A stretch of 64,000 bases of DNA, from the NCBI RefSeq assembly GCF_030272615.1, contig NC_081408.1, forward strand, positions 60,968,114-61,032,113, given 5' to 3'. Shown here in pieces: positions 12,689-25,735 of this stretch. The notes beneath the pieces were generated by a model that was given only the letters and a program-made list of their open reading frames with translations, ran no database searches and was not told the DNA's origin. The first letter of the stretch is position 1. Each line of letters starts with the position of its first letter. Source of the DNA: Cryptomeria japonica. Lineage: Eukaryota > Streptophyta > Pinopsida > Cupressales > Cupressaceae. The translations under genes were made by a program, and so were the position numbers.

Positions 12689-13837
12689 TGTTGGAATCAA
12701 TGAACACTGAGAGGGGGGTGAATCAGTGTTTTGACATTTATAAATTTATTATGCTGATTCTTCAACTATTGGATGCAAATAATAGAAAGCAAAGTGTAGA
12801 AACATAAACCAAATAAACATACAACCATAACACCAAGATTTTTACATGGAAACCCGGAAAGGGAAAAACCATGGTGGGATTGAGTACCCACAATATTATT
12901 TTACTATGGCTAGAAGTAGAGCAATATTGCATAGGAGGAATGCACATGAATTAAGGCACACTACCTAGAGCTCACTGTCTAATTACAAAAGGGCTGCAAC
13001 TCCAGAGGACTCATTGTCCTAAAAATAAGATATAGAAGATAATATAATGTGTGAACTAGAGTATAGGATCTACACATGCCAGAAATCAGTTCTAGTTAGG
13101 CTCAGGGATGATCCGTTGTTACTGTTCTGATAAATTGCTCTGTTATGCTCTGCTACTAAATACAGAATCATAAACACTCAAGATGTGCATGAGAAACTGT
13201 GCTCAATCACACCAAAAACAATTTCTTAGACATACATACACCCAAAAAGATCACCCAACACCAACTTATATATCCACATGACCAAAATTGCTCTCCAACA
13301 AGTCAACTTCACAAAATATCAAAATATGAAATGTATAACTTCAAGTCGGCCCAAATCTTCACAAAACCATATACCAGATCCAAAACATATGATCACACGC
13401 TTCCCATAAGTCGATCCAATTACCTCAAACTTACCAACAACCACCTGAATTACCTCAAGACATTTGGTCCACACATTACACCACCAATTATGAAGATAAC
13501 CCTGTTTTACTGCTTTACCAAATACCAGACCTTGTAACATGCTTAGGAAACATCACCGAAGGATAGAATTGCCTAATAATTTTCTTCTCATACTTAATCA
13601 ACTTAAAATTAGATCACCAAAAAAAAAACTTCACCAGAAATGAGAACTGTTCACCAAAGCCGTACGCTGAGTATCACTGACAAACTTGCACCAAAACTCT
13701 ATACCGGATATCCAAACTTCATATTGGATAAGATCAATAGGCTGAGATGCCATCAATGACAACTCCTAAGAAATCTTATGCACCAGACATCATCAATCTT
13801 CACCAAAGCATGACCAGAATAGTGTCATATGCTAACA
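12689..13837 (-). mobile_element. S2: solo Copia-type LTR
   Basis: It starts TGTTGGAATC and ends GCTAACA, with TTAAT directly on both sides (12684-12688 and 13838-13842). The start carries an inverted motif around a G run (ACACTGAGAGGGGGGTGAAT...), and the shared LTR block lies at 12823-12896. A minus-strand TATATAA sits at 13266-13272. There is no interior, so it is a solo LTR. The plus-strand frame at 13199-13537 is a chance frame. Confidence 0.8.
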
Positions 13838-14121
13838 TTAATCCCTTGCAAAACTAGGTGAACCCATTTCTCTAGGTATGTGTGGGCAAGAAAGATGCTA
13901 ATGCTAACCCATATTCAATATCAATGAAGAATCAAAGCTACTTTAAATTATGATAAATTCAATAATAATTTTTTTTTTTCACATATGAAGTCTTTTAACA
14001 TCAAAGTAAGAAATCTAAATATTTTACTCAGATAATACTTTTAATTGAACTACTATAGTATTCTAGAAAAATAAAATACTAGATAGAAGTACTATAAAAG
14101 AGATAAAATTTGGGTTATACA

Positions 14122-14918
14122 TGTAATGGGTGAAAAATTAGGGTTTTCACCATAGAAGGGTAAAAACCACTAATTTTACCTATTACATTCAAAAGAGGGG
14201 GAATCCAATAGATTCAGACACAAATTAGAAATGATAAGGACTGAATACTGATTGGATTTAGGGGTGTGTCAATTTGTTTTGCCCTCTTTTGTGAGTTGAA
14301 ATGATGAAAAATGAAGGTAAATATGCAGAAATAGTGAACTATAGATGCGAGACTGAGACACACACCTGGATCTAAGTAGTATATACAAATTCAGATCTGA
14401 TCCTTGAAAAAGATCCCAAAATATCGAGACCAGAGCACCTATTGCTATGGTCCTCCAAACTTTTTGCATGCCAAAGAGGGTTGATTCATCTCTGCAAATA
14501 ATGTATATTATGAAGATCACAACTCTGTACCTATTTCCTACAGACATAAAGAAAGGGAAATAAGTTGGGCATAGGGGCTTGCCTTAGGTCAAACCCCAGT
14601 TTTGGAATTAACCATGAAATTGAGATAAAGATAATTGAAATTGCTATAATGGAAGATTCTCCTTTTGAGGGAGATGCTGAATAATGACTGAAAATCAAAT
14701 GATATACCTCCTTGTGAATTTTATTTTGTCTCCAAATGAAATTAGAGATTGATGAAGTCTTTAACAAAATAGGATAAAAGATGTCTACTTTAATGATTGA
14801 TTCTTGATTTTATTGCTACTCCAAGGCTTGAAGGAAGACTGATTAATGCTCAATTTCTCTTGAATGATTGAATGATTGATGTCATATGATTACCAGATGC
14901 TTGATAGATGATCGATAA
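14122..14918 (-). repeat. L1a LTR, left piece
   Basis: This piece begins TGTAATGGG and resembles the L1b LTR at the right end of the window. Both have an ATTACATTCAAAAGAGGGG-like motif (TTTACATTC in L1b) and CTTAGGTCAAACCCC followed by TTTTGGAATTAACCA. It stops where G1 starts and resumes at 55872. Minus frames at 14269-14767 lie inside it and are chance frames. Confidence 0.6.
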
Positions 14919-15089
14919 TGTAGTGTCATAAAATTGTGACCCCTACAATTTTAACCACATTTGGGGTCCTCACCTTGGTGAGGACATCTCCTTCCTTAAC
15001 CAAGACCTATTTCTGCATTCTCACCCCTTCTCCCCTTCTCCTCATGTCTTGTGGCTGCTCTGTATACTGTCTGGGGACCAAAATATGGT

Positions 15090-15185
15090 AGGACAGAGGT
15101 GTGGTGCCCCTGTCCCTCCTAGGACAAGGGCATGGCACCCATGTCCCCCTAGGACAGTGGCATGTCACCCCTGTCCCCACATCCT
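15090..15185 (+). repeat. 30-bp minisatellite in G1 LTR
   Basis: Three units of 30-35 bases start AGGACA at 15090, 15121 and 15151 and contain GGCATGGCACCC-like cores. Each unit is partly palindromic (AGGACAGGGG against CCCCTGTCCT), so the array can fold. The same array is in the second LTR near 54834-54928. Confidence 0.7.
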
Positions 15186-15295
15186 AGGGTGGTCCTATTT
15201 GTGGGTTGCCCGATCTCCTATGCACTTCTTGTCTTCGGGGTTTGTTATTCCACTTTGTTGGCCTTCAATGGTTGAAAGTTAATCCTTGAGGAATG

Positions 15296-15303
15296 TATAA
15301 AAG
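15296..15303 (+). promoter_or_regulatory. G1 5' LTR TATA box
   Basis: TATAAAAG occurs in the middle of the LTR and is kept in the other LTR at 55040-55047, consistent with the element's Pol II promoter. Confidence 0.5.
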
Positions 15304-16140
15304 GGAATTCAATACCCTCATTCACGGATGGACGATGGACAGATAGAGAGCATAAGGAGAATATACAAGATTTCAAGGTCATTATCAAGCATTCAAGCAT
15401 TCAAGTCTTCTTCATTCATCCATTGGAGAAACATTACAACATTCATTTGCAAGGATGTGTGTGTTAGGGTTTTGTCATGTTACATGCCATTTCATATAAC
15501 ATTTGTGATTAAATTCAAGAAGAAAAGAAATCATCATCAACAAGTTGCAGATCTACAAGGTATACATCTCCATTGTTTACATTCAAGCATTTGTAATTAC
15601 TTTCTTTCTAAGTTGATTCCTCAACTGGGGTTTGATTGAGGAAAAACCCTATCCACAACCCCCCCTTTCTTCTCTTTTATGTGTGTAGGTTGTAGGTGCA
15701 CAATTGTAATTGCAGGTTTGGGCTTCATTTGAAGAGACAAAAGAACCATTTTCATTTCATGGATTTTGTGGCAGACCATGTACATTCCCGCCACGGTCCA
15801 AACGAATTTTATCCAAATTTGTAGGGCAAATCTACATCATTTTAATTATCTCAGATCCAAAGTCACATCGCGACCCCGAACTGGTAGCACTTCATTTTAC
15901 TCATTTCCTCTCTCTTTTCCACATAGTCAACAAGTCAACTTTCTCATTTACAAAAGAGGGTAAATCATTCAACCACTTGTAATCCACTTAGTATTCAGAT
16001 CCTTATCTCTCTTGGATTTGGATCTAGTGGATTCAACTCCTCTTTTGAACGTAAAGTTCCTCCCAAGTGAAAATCATCCTAGTGGCTTCCTTTCTCTCTC
16101 CTAGGTGGGGAGTCACTAGGATCCAATTTTCTACTTTACA

Positions 16141-16160
16141 TTTTGGTGAACCCAACGTCT
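16141..16160 (+). other. G1 primer binding site (candidate)
   Basis: TTTTGGTGAACCCAACG follows the LTR end directly. TGG after a short spacer is the usual start of a tRNA primer site; I cannot name the tRNA with confidence. It differs from the tRNA-iMet site of the two other full elements here. Confidence 0.5.
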
Positions 16161-16846
16161 TACACATTAATTCTGATTTCTCATTGTTAGATTTGATTAA
16201 TTACAATTTAAATTTCAAATTTTCATTTCAAGTTTGATCTATTTGCAAATTTTAGAGGTTAATTGCATACAAACCCTAATTTCTCATGTTGAAAAAATTA
16301 AGCTTGTTAAGTGCAAAATTGCAATTACTTGTTTCAGATCTGATTTCTAATTCAAAATTGCAATTCAAATCTATTTCTTTATTCTAAAAATTTGGTGGTT
16401 AAATCATAAAACCCTAATTTTTAAGATATTTTCAATTTTCACCTTTGATTGCAATTTTGACCGATCTAGACATCTCCAAATCGTCTGCTTTTTGGATTTC
16501 GCATTAAAATCATACTTTATCATCCCTGAAATTTCAAAAAAATTGGTCGGACCGTGTGTGTTCCTACCATGGTCCTCAACTTTTTTTCCCAAAATTTTGA
16601 GAGATGGAATTGACTGTGTTTTTCTGCTCAGATCCAGAAAATCAACGTACTTTATCAATTTTAACACTCTCTAAGGTCAAACACAAATTGAAATTTCATC
16701 AAATTCACATCTTAAAATTAATTTTCATAAAAAGGTCCTAATTTTAGATTTTTTTTCGTAGCAAATTTGGATTTTACTTAAGAGACTTTTAATGGAAATT
16801 AATAAATTGGATTTACTTGCTCTTTCACATGTGATTACATTAATTT

Positions 16847-17977
16847 GTGCATATATTTATCATGTGTCGGATAAGAGTTTCTTCCATTTTTTGTTGCTTC
16901 TCTTTCTTCATAGCACTTGATCATATTGTGTTGTTAGGATTTACAAATTATTTTCTTCAATTAGATCTCAAAGCTTTCATGTATCTTTTTTTCTTTAAAG
17001 CTTTTGTAGATCCTAAACCTAGAGATCTTAACCTTTGCACCTCTCCTAGGGTATCTTGTGTGAAAGAAATAATATTTAATGCTTTACCCAATGATCTTTC
17101 TACAAGAGAGAACACATTGGACAGTAATGTGGATCTATCTTCTTCTTCTACACACACCCTTGAGAAAGTGGGGAAATATGACAACATCAAATTTTTTACA
17201 TCTTTAGATCCTCCTTATTCTCCTAGAACCTATCTTCAACATCAAAGTATATGTAGGGAGGATGATGTCATACACTTTATTCATGACCTTTATCCTTGCA
17301 TAGAAATCACTAACAATGGTCTTTTGAATGATGAAGATATTCCTCCCTAATCTTCCAAAAAGGATAAGCTTGATATAGGCAAATAGATTCTCATTTCACA
17401 TGATACACTTCCTTCATCTACAAATCCTTTTCTTACTCCTTAAATATCAAATTTCAAAGAAATTCATGATCTTGTTCCTCCATCTAGTCAATTAAAAAAT
17501 TCTTATAGTCGTGACTTTCATATAATCACAAAACAAGGGTTTAAAGGACAAGGAATTGGGAAATTTAAGCATGGAATTCATGTTCGTATAAATCCTCCTA
17601 CATAAACTACTACAAGAGGCCTAGGAAGTGGTACCCCTCTTTCTATGGATGAATTCCTTAGAATTCAAAACTTTAAAGACTACCTTCAAAAACAACAAAT
17701 CAAGAGAGCCTACAAGAATGCTTCTTCTTCAAAGCATCCTTTTTGTTCATTTCATCAAACCCATGACCAAAATGCTGATGATTGCCCCAATTTTCAAAAA
17801 TCTATTCAAGATGGCATAGATAGTGGCAAAATTAGAATTGTGGATAATGAAACTCCTTCTTTTAACAAACCTTCTTCTTCATGGGAAGATGATATTTACC
17901 ATCCTGACAAATTAGCTACAAGAATCTATTGGAGATTGAAATATGACAAGAACATTTCCTTTCCTCCTAAAAATTAA
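16847..17977 (+). pseudogene. G1 gag-like ORF, four in-frame stops
   Basis: One frame stays readable for 376 codons but is broken by stops at 17348, 17384, 17441 and 17603. The N-terminal part is unremarkable. A glycine-rich motif KQGFKGQGIGKFKHG (about 17536-17580) resembles a G-patch, a domain seen in several plant Gypsy polyproteins. The C-terminal part has a Cys/His cluster, CSFHQTHDQNADDCPNF (about 17745-17795), like the atypical zinc-binding motif of Tat/Athila-type gags. The frame ends with charged residues at 17977. No pol follows. The real start codon is not certain, because nothing distinguishes the ATG at 16847 from later ones. Confidence 0.5.
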
Positions 17978-20202
17978 AAAACAAAAATCTTAGGCAAGTG
18001 AAAGTTATTGAATATTGCATTTTTCATGATTTATCACATTCTATTGGAAAATAGTATGCATTCAAGAAATTTGTTCAATTACAATATGATCTTACACATA
18101 TTTGTCTCATAGAATATGTAGTTGTCTTTCTTGGTAAAAACATTGTGCCTTAGCATTTCCTTTCCCTTCGTGTTGCTATTCCCCCTATAACATAATTAGC
18201 CCATGTAATGGGGGCTCTTTATCATTAGTGGTGGCAATATTTCACTTTAACATACTTTGGGACAGCAACATGAAGTCAATTTTTCTTCTTCCTTCTATAC
18301 ATTTATCTCTATCTTGGTGCATTATTCATTATTATATCTCTTTTCTTGCATAGGGTTGTTCTTATGTGAGCATATATTTGTTCTTTTCTTTTCCTCTTTT
18401 CTTGGAGAGGAGCATCTTTAATGAGTACTGAACTTCTTCTCTTTCCTTCATTCTCTTGGAAATCTTACCTCTTATATGGTTTTGATTATTCACATGTATC
18501 ATATGCCCCTTAGCAAGGATTGATCTCTTGGGAGGTATGTATCCTTTCCTTGAGAGGATTGGTTCCACTAGGATGACATATCACTTGAAATGAATCACCA
18601 TTAGAAAATGTGTAATATTTCTCCTTTTTCTCCTCACTTGGGGGGCAAGGATTTTCGCTCCTTTCCCTTGTATCATTATTTTCTTTAGGGGCTGCATTTT
18701 TCATATGTGATTATCATTTCTTACAATGGTATGCTTTTATGAATAATCCCCCTTGGGGAATATATGATGCTTTTTCTCTCTTCTTTTTGAAGATGACCAC
18801 TTCTTGAGACATGTATTTCACATTTACTAATGTCTTTCTTGCGTGTTCATGTAAGTTCATTGCACATTTTCTTATGTTTAATCTCTCTCTAGTAGATTGT
18901 GTAAGATCTTCTCATTGTCCCTTAGCTTGGGGGGCAATGATCTTTCTCTCTCTCTTTCTATAGGGATCCACTTTTTCCTATTAAGTGGCTGGTGTGAGTT
19001 CTATTACTTGATGCTATTCCTTATGTCGAATTGTTGGTTATTGACTTAAGGATTCTCTCTTATACAATAAATGTTAATCCTTGACTATGACCTCTTTTAC
19101 ACTTGGTAATGTATATCTATGATAAATCCAAATTCCCTTTGGGGGATAAAAGTGAGTCATCCCTCTTCAAGAATCCCTTTCACCTAGAAATTTGAGGAAG
19201 GATTGCATTTTAGTTCTTTCCTTTTCTTGTTCTATAAGATGTTATATTTGTCTAAGATAACACCTCTTGGGGGTAGATGTATTTTTTAACAAAGATCTCT
19301 TCTCCTCCAAGGATCACCTTTACACTTACAACAAGATATCTCATCTACTATCTTATCCTTACTTGAATAGTATTCCTTCTCTTGCTTGGATTTATGGCAT
19401 TGTTCCATAGTGGATATCTTCTTTGTGACGAAGGTGGGTATCCTTGTTCTTATTTCCTTAAGATATCAACATCAACCTATGTTGACATCTTAAGGGGGGG
19501 CACCCACACTACTCCTTTTTACTATACTTCTCTCATGCATTGAACAATGGGACATTCTTGGAACCAGAGGGAAACCTCTTAGAGAAAGATGTTGTCACTT
19601 TTTGTACAGTGAGACATTCTCCGAACCAGAGCACGGTTTCTTAGAACGATATGTCTTCACTTCTTCTTGTCTTATATAGTAAGACATTCTTGGACCCAGA
19701 GGGAAACCTCTTAGAGAAAGATGTCATCACTTTTCTCTTGTACAGTAGGTCATTCTCAATACTAGAGAATGGTCTCTTAGAATGATATGATGCCACTTTT
19801 CAATTATGCATGGTGATTATTCTTGGAACTAGAGCATGGTATCTTAAAGCAAGATATCACACCTTTCTTGACACTTGTACTATACATTCTATATAAGTAG
19901 CGTACTTAGGCATAGACTCCTATGAGGCACTTCAAACCTCACTTGTACACACACGCATGAGGTTGAGTGGAACTAATGGAGTTCTCACTCTCTCTCTTTA
20001 CATGGATCACCTAAGAAATCTCTAGGGGCAAAATTTTCCATGTCCTTCTCTCCATGGATCACCTATTTTTAGGGGTGAGACGTCCATGGTTTCTTTCTTC
20101 TTCTCTTTTCTTCTTGTGGATCTCCAAAGGTTGTATTCATGTTCTCTCTCTTCTTCCTCTCATGAACTCATAGTTTTACTATTAATTGTTCATGGATGAT
20201 GT
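17978..20202 (+). other. G1 interior, non-coding T/C-rich region
   Basis: Over 2 kb of pyrimidine-rich plus strand has many short T and CTT runs and phrases like CTTGGGGG every few hundred bases. No coding frame survives. It occupies the place of pol in an autonomous element. Five tandem units lie at 19551-19865. Confidence 0.5.
19551..19865 (+). repeat. Five diverged tandem units of about 60-70 bp
   Basis: Units begin with ACATTCT near 19551, 19611, 19682, 19749 and 19814. Each holds a version of GAACCAGAG, CTCTTAGA, a GATAT/GATGT motif and CACTTTT. Units alternate between two subtypes (GGGAAACCTC and GCACGGTTTC), as if a dimer had been amplified. Confidence 0.65.
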
Positions 20203-21480
20203 GGGTATGTGCACCAAGTTGTGGTACCAAAAGGGGGTCTTAAGATGCCACTTTTTTCCAAAATCAACAAAGTCTGAACTTCAACGACAAATTGAAGATA
20301 GTTACACTCCAAATTTGAAGATGCAACAAGAAAAAGAGTTAGACTGCTTCGAGTCTCCTTTCTAAACTACTAATATTTTTTGACAATGGTGGAGATTAAG
20401 GGCTTCAAAGAGGGGGGCCACAAAAAGTGGTCCTATTTTTATGCAAAAAACATAACATAGCATCTATTGTGGCCCCCCTAATATGTTAACTTTTTTTTTG
20501 AATTTTTAAAATCGCTTCAGTGAAAAATTAGATAACACCTTGTAGTTTATGCCAGATTTTTCAGCTAATTTTTTAATGAGTATATGATATTTTACTAATT
20601 TTCGAAGTGGACACATCCTGAAAAATGGAAATTTGAGCATGCTCCCCCCTAAAATCATTGATAACTAATCAAAAATCAAAACTTTTTTTTAAAAATTGTG
20701 TAGAATGGAGTCTAGTTTCTAAAAATGCAAGTTTCTTTAAATTTCGATTAACGTGTAAAAAAATATACGCAAAATAGTGCATGTTAGTTTTTGACCAAAA
20801 ATGGACACACTAACAAAATAAATTATAGATGAAAGCCTTAACGAAATCAAAATGTGAAAATAATTACATGCTTGGATAGCTAAGAGAGAGATCGAGGTCT
20901 CTATGGTGTTTTTTTATTTTTATTGAAACACGTGCAAACTTGATGGAGAGCACAGCCAAAAATATGTGAAAATTTTCTAATCTTCTGTTAAAAACATGTC
21001 TCAGGCTTGAAATGGTCATCCAACCCTTTGGGTTGGATGCCCAAGTACAATCCAACCCAAAGGGTTGGTGGTTTCCAATGCAAACCATTTGGTGAGCGCC
21101 AAATATGGCACTCGCCAAATGAAAAAAAATGACTTTTTCCATTTGGTGCGTGCCAAATTTGGTGTGTGCCAATTGAGAAAAGTCAACTTTTTCATTGGGC
21201 GAGTGCCAAATGTCCTGCATTGTCCATTTTGAAGGTTTTGTGATGCAAATTTTTCAACTTGGGCACAAGTTATAACCATCTTGAGAGGAGAATATATACA
21301 TGAAATATAACATTTAAGTATAAGTCACTTTAAGTTATATTTCATGTATATATTGGTAGGATGTTTGAGAGTGGTTTCAACTCTATAGGAGTTATAATGT
21401 AGATTCTATTTTTTAGAGGATCATATTGAATTTCATACTTAGTCAAATTTCAATAATCAACATGCTCCTATTAGCATTCT

Positions 21481-22790
21481 TTAGATCCGTATCTCACTAT
21501 CTTTATCTTCCCTAAACTCTACATGTATCTCTCTCCCTCTCTTGTCTCTCTCACTTCTCTCGCCCCTCTCTAGGTATATCCCACCCTCTCTACCTTTAAT
21601 CCCTTTCTTGTACCCTAATTTATATCCTTGACTCCCTTCCTCTCTCTTCTCTCTCTCTCTTATTATTTCTCTCCCCTCCCATTCATTTCTCTTGTTCACT
21701 ACCGATCCCTTCTATCCTCTCTCTCCTCATATCTAGGGCTCTCCTTCCCTCCCTATTCACCTCACTACCTCTCCCTCCCTATATTATTACCCACCTCTCT
21801 CTCCCCCTCTATTTTTCTCACTTATCTAATTGTCTACCCTCTAGTTCTCTCCCTCCCTCTCCACCTTTCTCTCCCTTTCCCTTGCCCCTATCTATTTATG
21901 AACACTATCCCTCTCTTCTCTCTCTCCAAACCTAGACCCATCTCCTCATTCTCTAGGTCTCTTGATCCCTCCATTTCTACCTCTTCATCCATCCCCTCTT
22001 ACTCATCTCTTTGTTATTCTATCTCTTCTCTTCTCTATCCCTTCACTCTCTAGATCTCTTCCTTCCTTTCTTCCCCTCTCTATTTATATCTCTTTCCCCC
22101 ACTCTATCATTATCTCTCTTCCTCTCTTATTCTCTATCTTCATTGTCTAGTTTATTAACTCTCCAACCCACCCTCTCTCCCCTCTCTAGGTTTCTCCCTC
22201 CCTTCCTCTCCACCTATCTAACTTTTCATATAGGTCTCGTTACCCACCTCTCTTTATCCCCCTCTATCTATCTCACTCCTCTTTCACAATCTAGGTCTCT
22301 CACCTATCTATATGCCCCCTCTATAGTTCTCTCTCTCCCTCCTCCTTAACCATATCCCTTTATGAACTCTCTCATCTTCTTTTCCTCCCATAACCTCTTT
22401 ATCTCTTTCTTCCATAGGTCTCTCACTTCATGTCTTCCTCTCCATGTGTCCCCTCTTACTCCTCTCTTTTTTCTTCTATCTCTTATCTTCTCCCTCCCTC
22501 CTCTCTCTAGGTATCTCTCATCCTTTCTTCCCCTCTCCCTCTCTATCTCCCCATCCATACATACCCCCATATATATCTCACTCCCCCACTTTTTTATTCT
22601 CTCTTCCTCTTGTATTCTCTCTCTACATTCTATGTCATCAAATTTCTCTCTCCCCTCTTTAGGTTTCTCACTTCCTTCTTCTCCACCTATCGACCTCTAC
22701 ATCAAGTCTCATTACTCACCTCTCTCTCACCCCCTCTATCTGTCTCAATCCTCTCTCTTGTCATCAAGGTCTCTCATCTCTCTTTCCCTA
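21481..22790 (+). repeat. CT-rich minisatellite tract, FB left arm
   Basis: About 1.3 kb of imperfect TCTCTCCCTC-type repeats, with higher-order phrases such as CTCTCTAGGT recurring every 100-200 bases. The Ser/Leu/Pro-rich frames here are translation artefacts. The mirror copy is the AG-rich tract at 51950-53740. Confidence 0.8.
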
Positions 22791-23978
22791 TATATTATGA
22801 CCCCTAACAACACGTAATGGGTCATATGGTGTCCTAAGGGGTGATAGGACACCATATGACCCCTTAGCATACAATATAACCCCCAACGACACCTAAGGGG
22901 TCATATAGTGTCCTAAGGGGTCACAGGACACCATATGACCTTTTAGGTTACCATACGACCCATAACGACACCATATGGTGTCCTAAGTGGTCAGGACACC
23001 ATATGAACCCTTAGGACACCATATGGTATCGTGAGGGGTCATATGGTGTCATATGGGGTTATATGGTGTCCTAAGGGGACATAGAACACCATATAGTTTT
23101 TTTAGGGGTCATATGGTATCCTAAGGGCTCATATGGAATCCCAAGGGGTCATAGAACACCATATGACCACTTAGGACACCATATGTTATTATTAGGGGTC
23201 ATATAGTATCCCAAGGGGTCATATAATGCCATATCACCCCTTAGGACACCATATGGTGTCGTTATGGATTATATGGTGTTGTATGGGGTCATATGGTGCC
23301 CTAAGGGGTCGTAGAGCACCATATGACCCCTTAGGACACCATATGACCCCTTAGGAAATCATATGACCCCTTAAGACACCATATGGTGACGTTAGGGGTC
23401 AAATGCTATCCTAAGGGGTCATGAATACCATATGACCCCTTAGGAAAATATATGACCCCTTATGACACCATATGACATATCCTAAGGGGTCATATGGTGT
23501 CTCAAGGGGTCATAGAACACCATATGACCCCTAAGGACACCATATGACCCCTTAGGACACCATATGGTGTTGTTAGGGTTCATATGGTGTCCTAAGGGGT
23601 AATAGAACACCATATGATCCCTTAGGACACAATAGGACCCCTAAGGGGTCATGTGGTGTCCTAAGGGGTCATAGAACACCATATGACCCCTTATGACACC
23701 ATAAGACCCCTTAGGACACCATATGACCCCTCACAAAACCATATGGTGTCATTAGGGGTCATATAGTGTCCTAAGGGGTCATATGGCATCCTAATGGGTC
23801 ATAGAATACCATATGACCCCTTAGGACACCATATGACCCCTAATGACACCATATAGCTATGACCCCCTAGGACACCATAACATCCTAGTACATCACATGA
23901 TTGTTGGTGACACCATATGACCCCTCAAGACACAATATTATGTTATTAGGGGTCATATGGTGTCCTAAGGGGTCATAT
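22791..23978. repeat. 20-bp satellite in mixed orientation, left block
   Basis: The unit CACCATATGACCCCTTAGGA and its reverse complement alternate irregularly, often one or two units per orientation, so the array is full of CATATG-centred palindromes. About 55-60 units fit here. The block continues at 51367 after the C1 insertion; C1's CATAT target site lies inside a unit. Confidence 0.85.
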
Positions 23979-24765
23979 TGTTAGGACTCGGAGGCAACTG
24001 AGAGGGGGGGGTGAATCAGTTGTCTATTAAATTTAACCAAATATAACTTAATCAAACTTGTTACATAATACCGGTAAACCAAACTTAATGTTGGTTAATA
24101 GATTAATAGTAAATATCAATACCGGTGAAACTTAATGCATAGGACAGAAAGAGAAACAACATCCACAACACATAACACAAATAGTTGAAAATTGAAACCC
24201 TATAAGGGGAAAAGCCATGGTGGGAAACCTTACCCACAATCAGATGATACTACTGTAGATAGTATGTGTGTACAAATAGGGTTCTGCACATGCAAAAAGG
24301 CCAACCGCCTAGAGTTCACTGCTCAATCAGAAAATAGGAGTCACACTGACTACAATTGGATGATTAAATCCAATGATAATGTACTGTTCAAAGTAGCATC
24401 TCCAATGCTGGATTCAGTACTGGTTAAGCTCTGATAATCTCCTTCTCTATGGTCTGCTCATATGATCTTCAATATTCACACATACCATGTTACAATACCA
24501 TAACCATATACCTTCTACCTTATTACCTCACTTACTTCATTATATCTCACAAATGAGATCTTACATATATACCAAAACCTAAGACCAAATGTGTAGGTCA
24601 GCTCACAAAGAATATTACAATTAAATCATTTACAAATAAGTCAAGATGCGATGCATCATGTTGGCTCAATGTAATTACAATAATACCAATTGATTAAATC
24701 ATCTCCATAATGTGCCATGTTGATCTGGAATAGATAATGCATGTCGGTCCATAACCTAGGCCGGT
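23979..24765 (-). repeat. C1 3' LTR, truncated
   Basis: It matches the other LTR (28201-28382 joined to 50474-51075) from its TGTTAGGA end to about GGCC at 24762, then switches abruptly to reverse transcriptase sequence. The first ~280 bases of the sense LTR are missing. A minus-strand TATA (GGTATATATG) lies at 24564-24573 and is kept in the other LTR at 50877-50886. Confidence 0.8.
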
Positions 24766-25693
24766 TTAGAGTTTTCCATACCAAATTTCTTTAGTAATTC
24801 CTTCAAGTACTCTGCTTGACATATGAATATACCTTTATCAGTCTGTGAAATCTACAATCCTAAAAAGAATTTATCTCCCCAATCATAGACATTTCAAATT
24901 CTTCCTGCATCTTATTAGAAAAGTCTTTACACAATTCATCTTCTCCTCCAAAAATGATGTCATCAACAAAAACTTCAATAACCAAGATGTCTTCATTAGT
25001 CACTTTGAAATATAAGTTGCTGTCAGCATTACCTTTAGTATAACCAAGCTTCAAAAGATATTTTTCCAATCTAGCATACCAAGCTCTTGGAGCTTGCTTC
25101 AATCCATATAAAGCTTTCCTTAATCTGCAAACCATATCTTTATCATTTGTCAATGAAAATCCATCAGATTCAATGTAAACTTCCTCTTCAAGATCACCAT
25201 TCAGAAATGCACATTTTACATCCATTTGATATACTTTATAGTTTTTGTGTGCTGCAAATGCAAGAAATAATCTGACTGCCTCAATTCTAGCTACCGGTGC
25301 AAAGGCTTTATTATAATCAATTCCCTTTTTCTGTGAATAGCCTTTACACACTAATCTTTCTTTGTTTTTGATTACCTTACCATTTTCATTAAGTTTATTT
25401 CTGAATACCCATTTAGTTCCAATTACATTTTTATTTTTAGGTCGGGGAATCAATGTCCATGTATTGTTCTTTTGAATTTGTTCTAATTCATCTTCCATAG
25501 CTTTAATCCAATGTTTATCTTCACATGCCTCAATAACAGATGCTGGTTCAATTTGAAAAATTAAACATACCTCTTCATTTTCTAGTCTTCCTCTTGTCAC
25601 AACTCCTTGATACTTATTCCCAATTATTTGACTTTCAAAGTGATTCAGTTTTACATATCTGGGTGTGTTTACTTGTTGTTGTTCTTCAGTCAC
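24766..25693 (-). pseudogene. C1 reverse transcriptase, RNase H deleted
   Basis: A 277-codon frame (25693-24860) covers the Copia reverse transcriptase: [18 protein letters not shown] at the start, [49 protein letters not shown] and the catalytic FVDDIIFGG. It breaks after MSMIGE with a frameshift. The homologous sequence continues in another frame to about 24768 (a QAEYLKELLKKFGMEN-like segment), where it meets LTR sequence. RNase H is absent. In life this would copy the element's RNA into DNA in cytoplasmic particles; here it cannot be functional. Confidence 0.85.
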
Positions 25694-25735
25694 TGTAGAA
25701 TTCTCTAATGCTGCCGGTGTGACTAGATCAACATT

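Larger units (their letters stand above)
14919..16140 (+). repeat. G1 5' LTR
   Basis: It starts TGTAGTGTCATAAAATTGTG and ends CTACTTTACA, 1,222 bp. A TATA box TATAAAAG lies at 15296-15303. Its copy at 54664-55871 starts and ends alike and differs by scattered substitutions and small indels. A 30-bp minisatellite lies in the first third. Confidence 0.8.

Noticed and set aside
13199-13537. Plus-strand 112-codon frame within S2
   Set aside because: It lies inside a solo LTR, on the antisense strand, with no domain.
21628-22817. Long Ser/Leu/Pro-rich open frames (also 52012-53761 minus)
   Set aside because: They are translations of CT/AG microsatellite in the FB arms; several overlapping frames are open at once and none has a domain.
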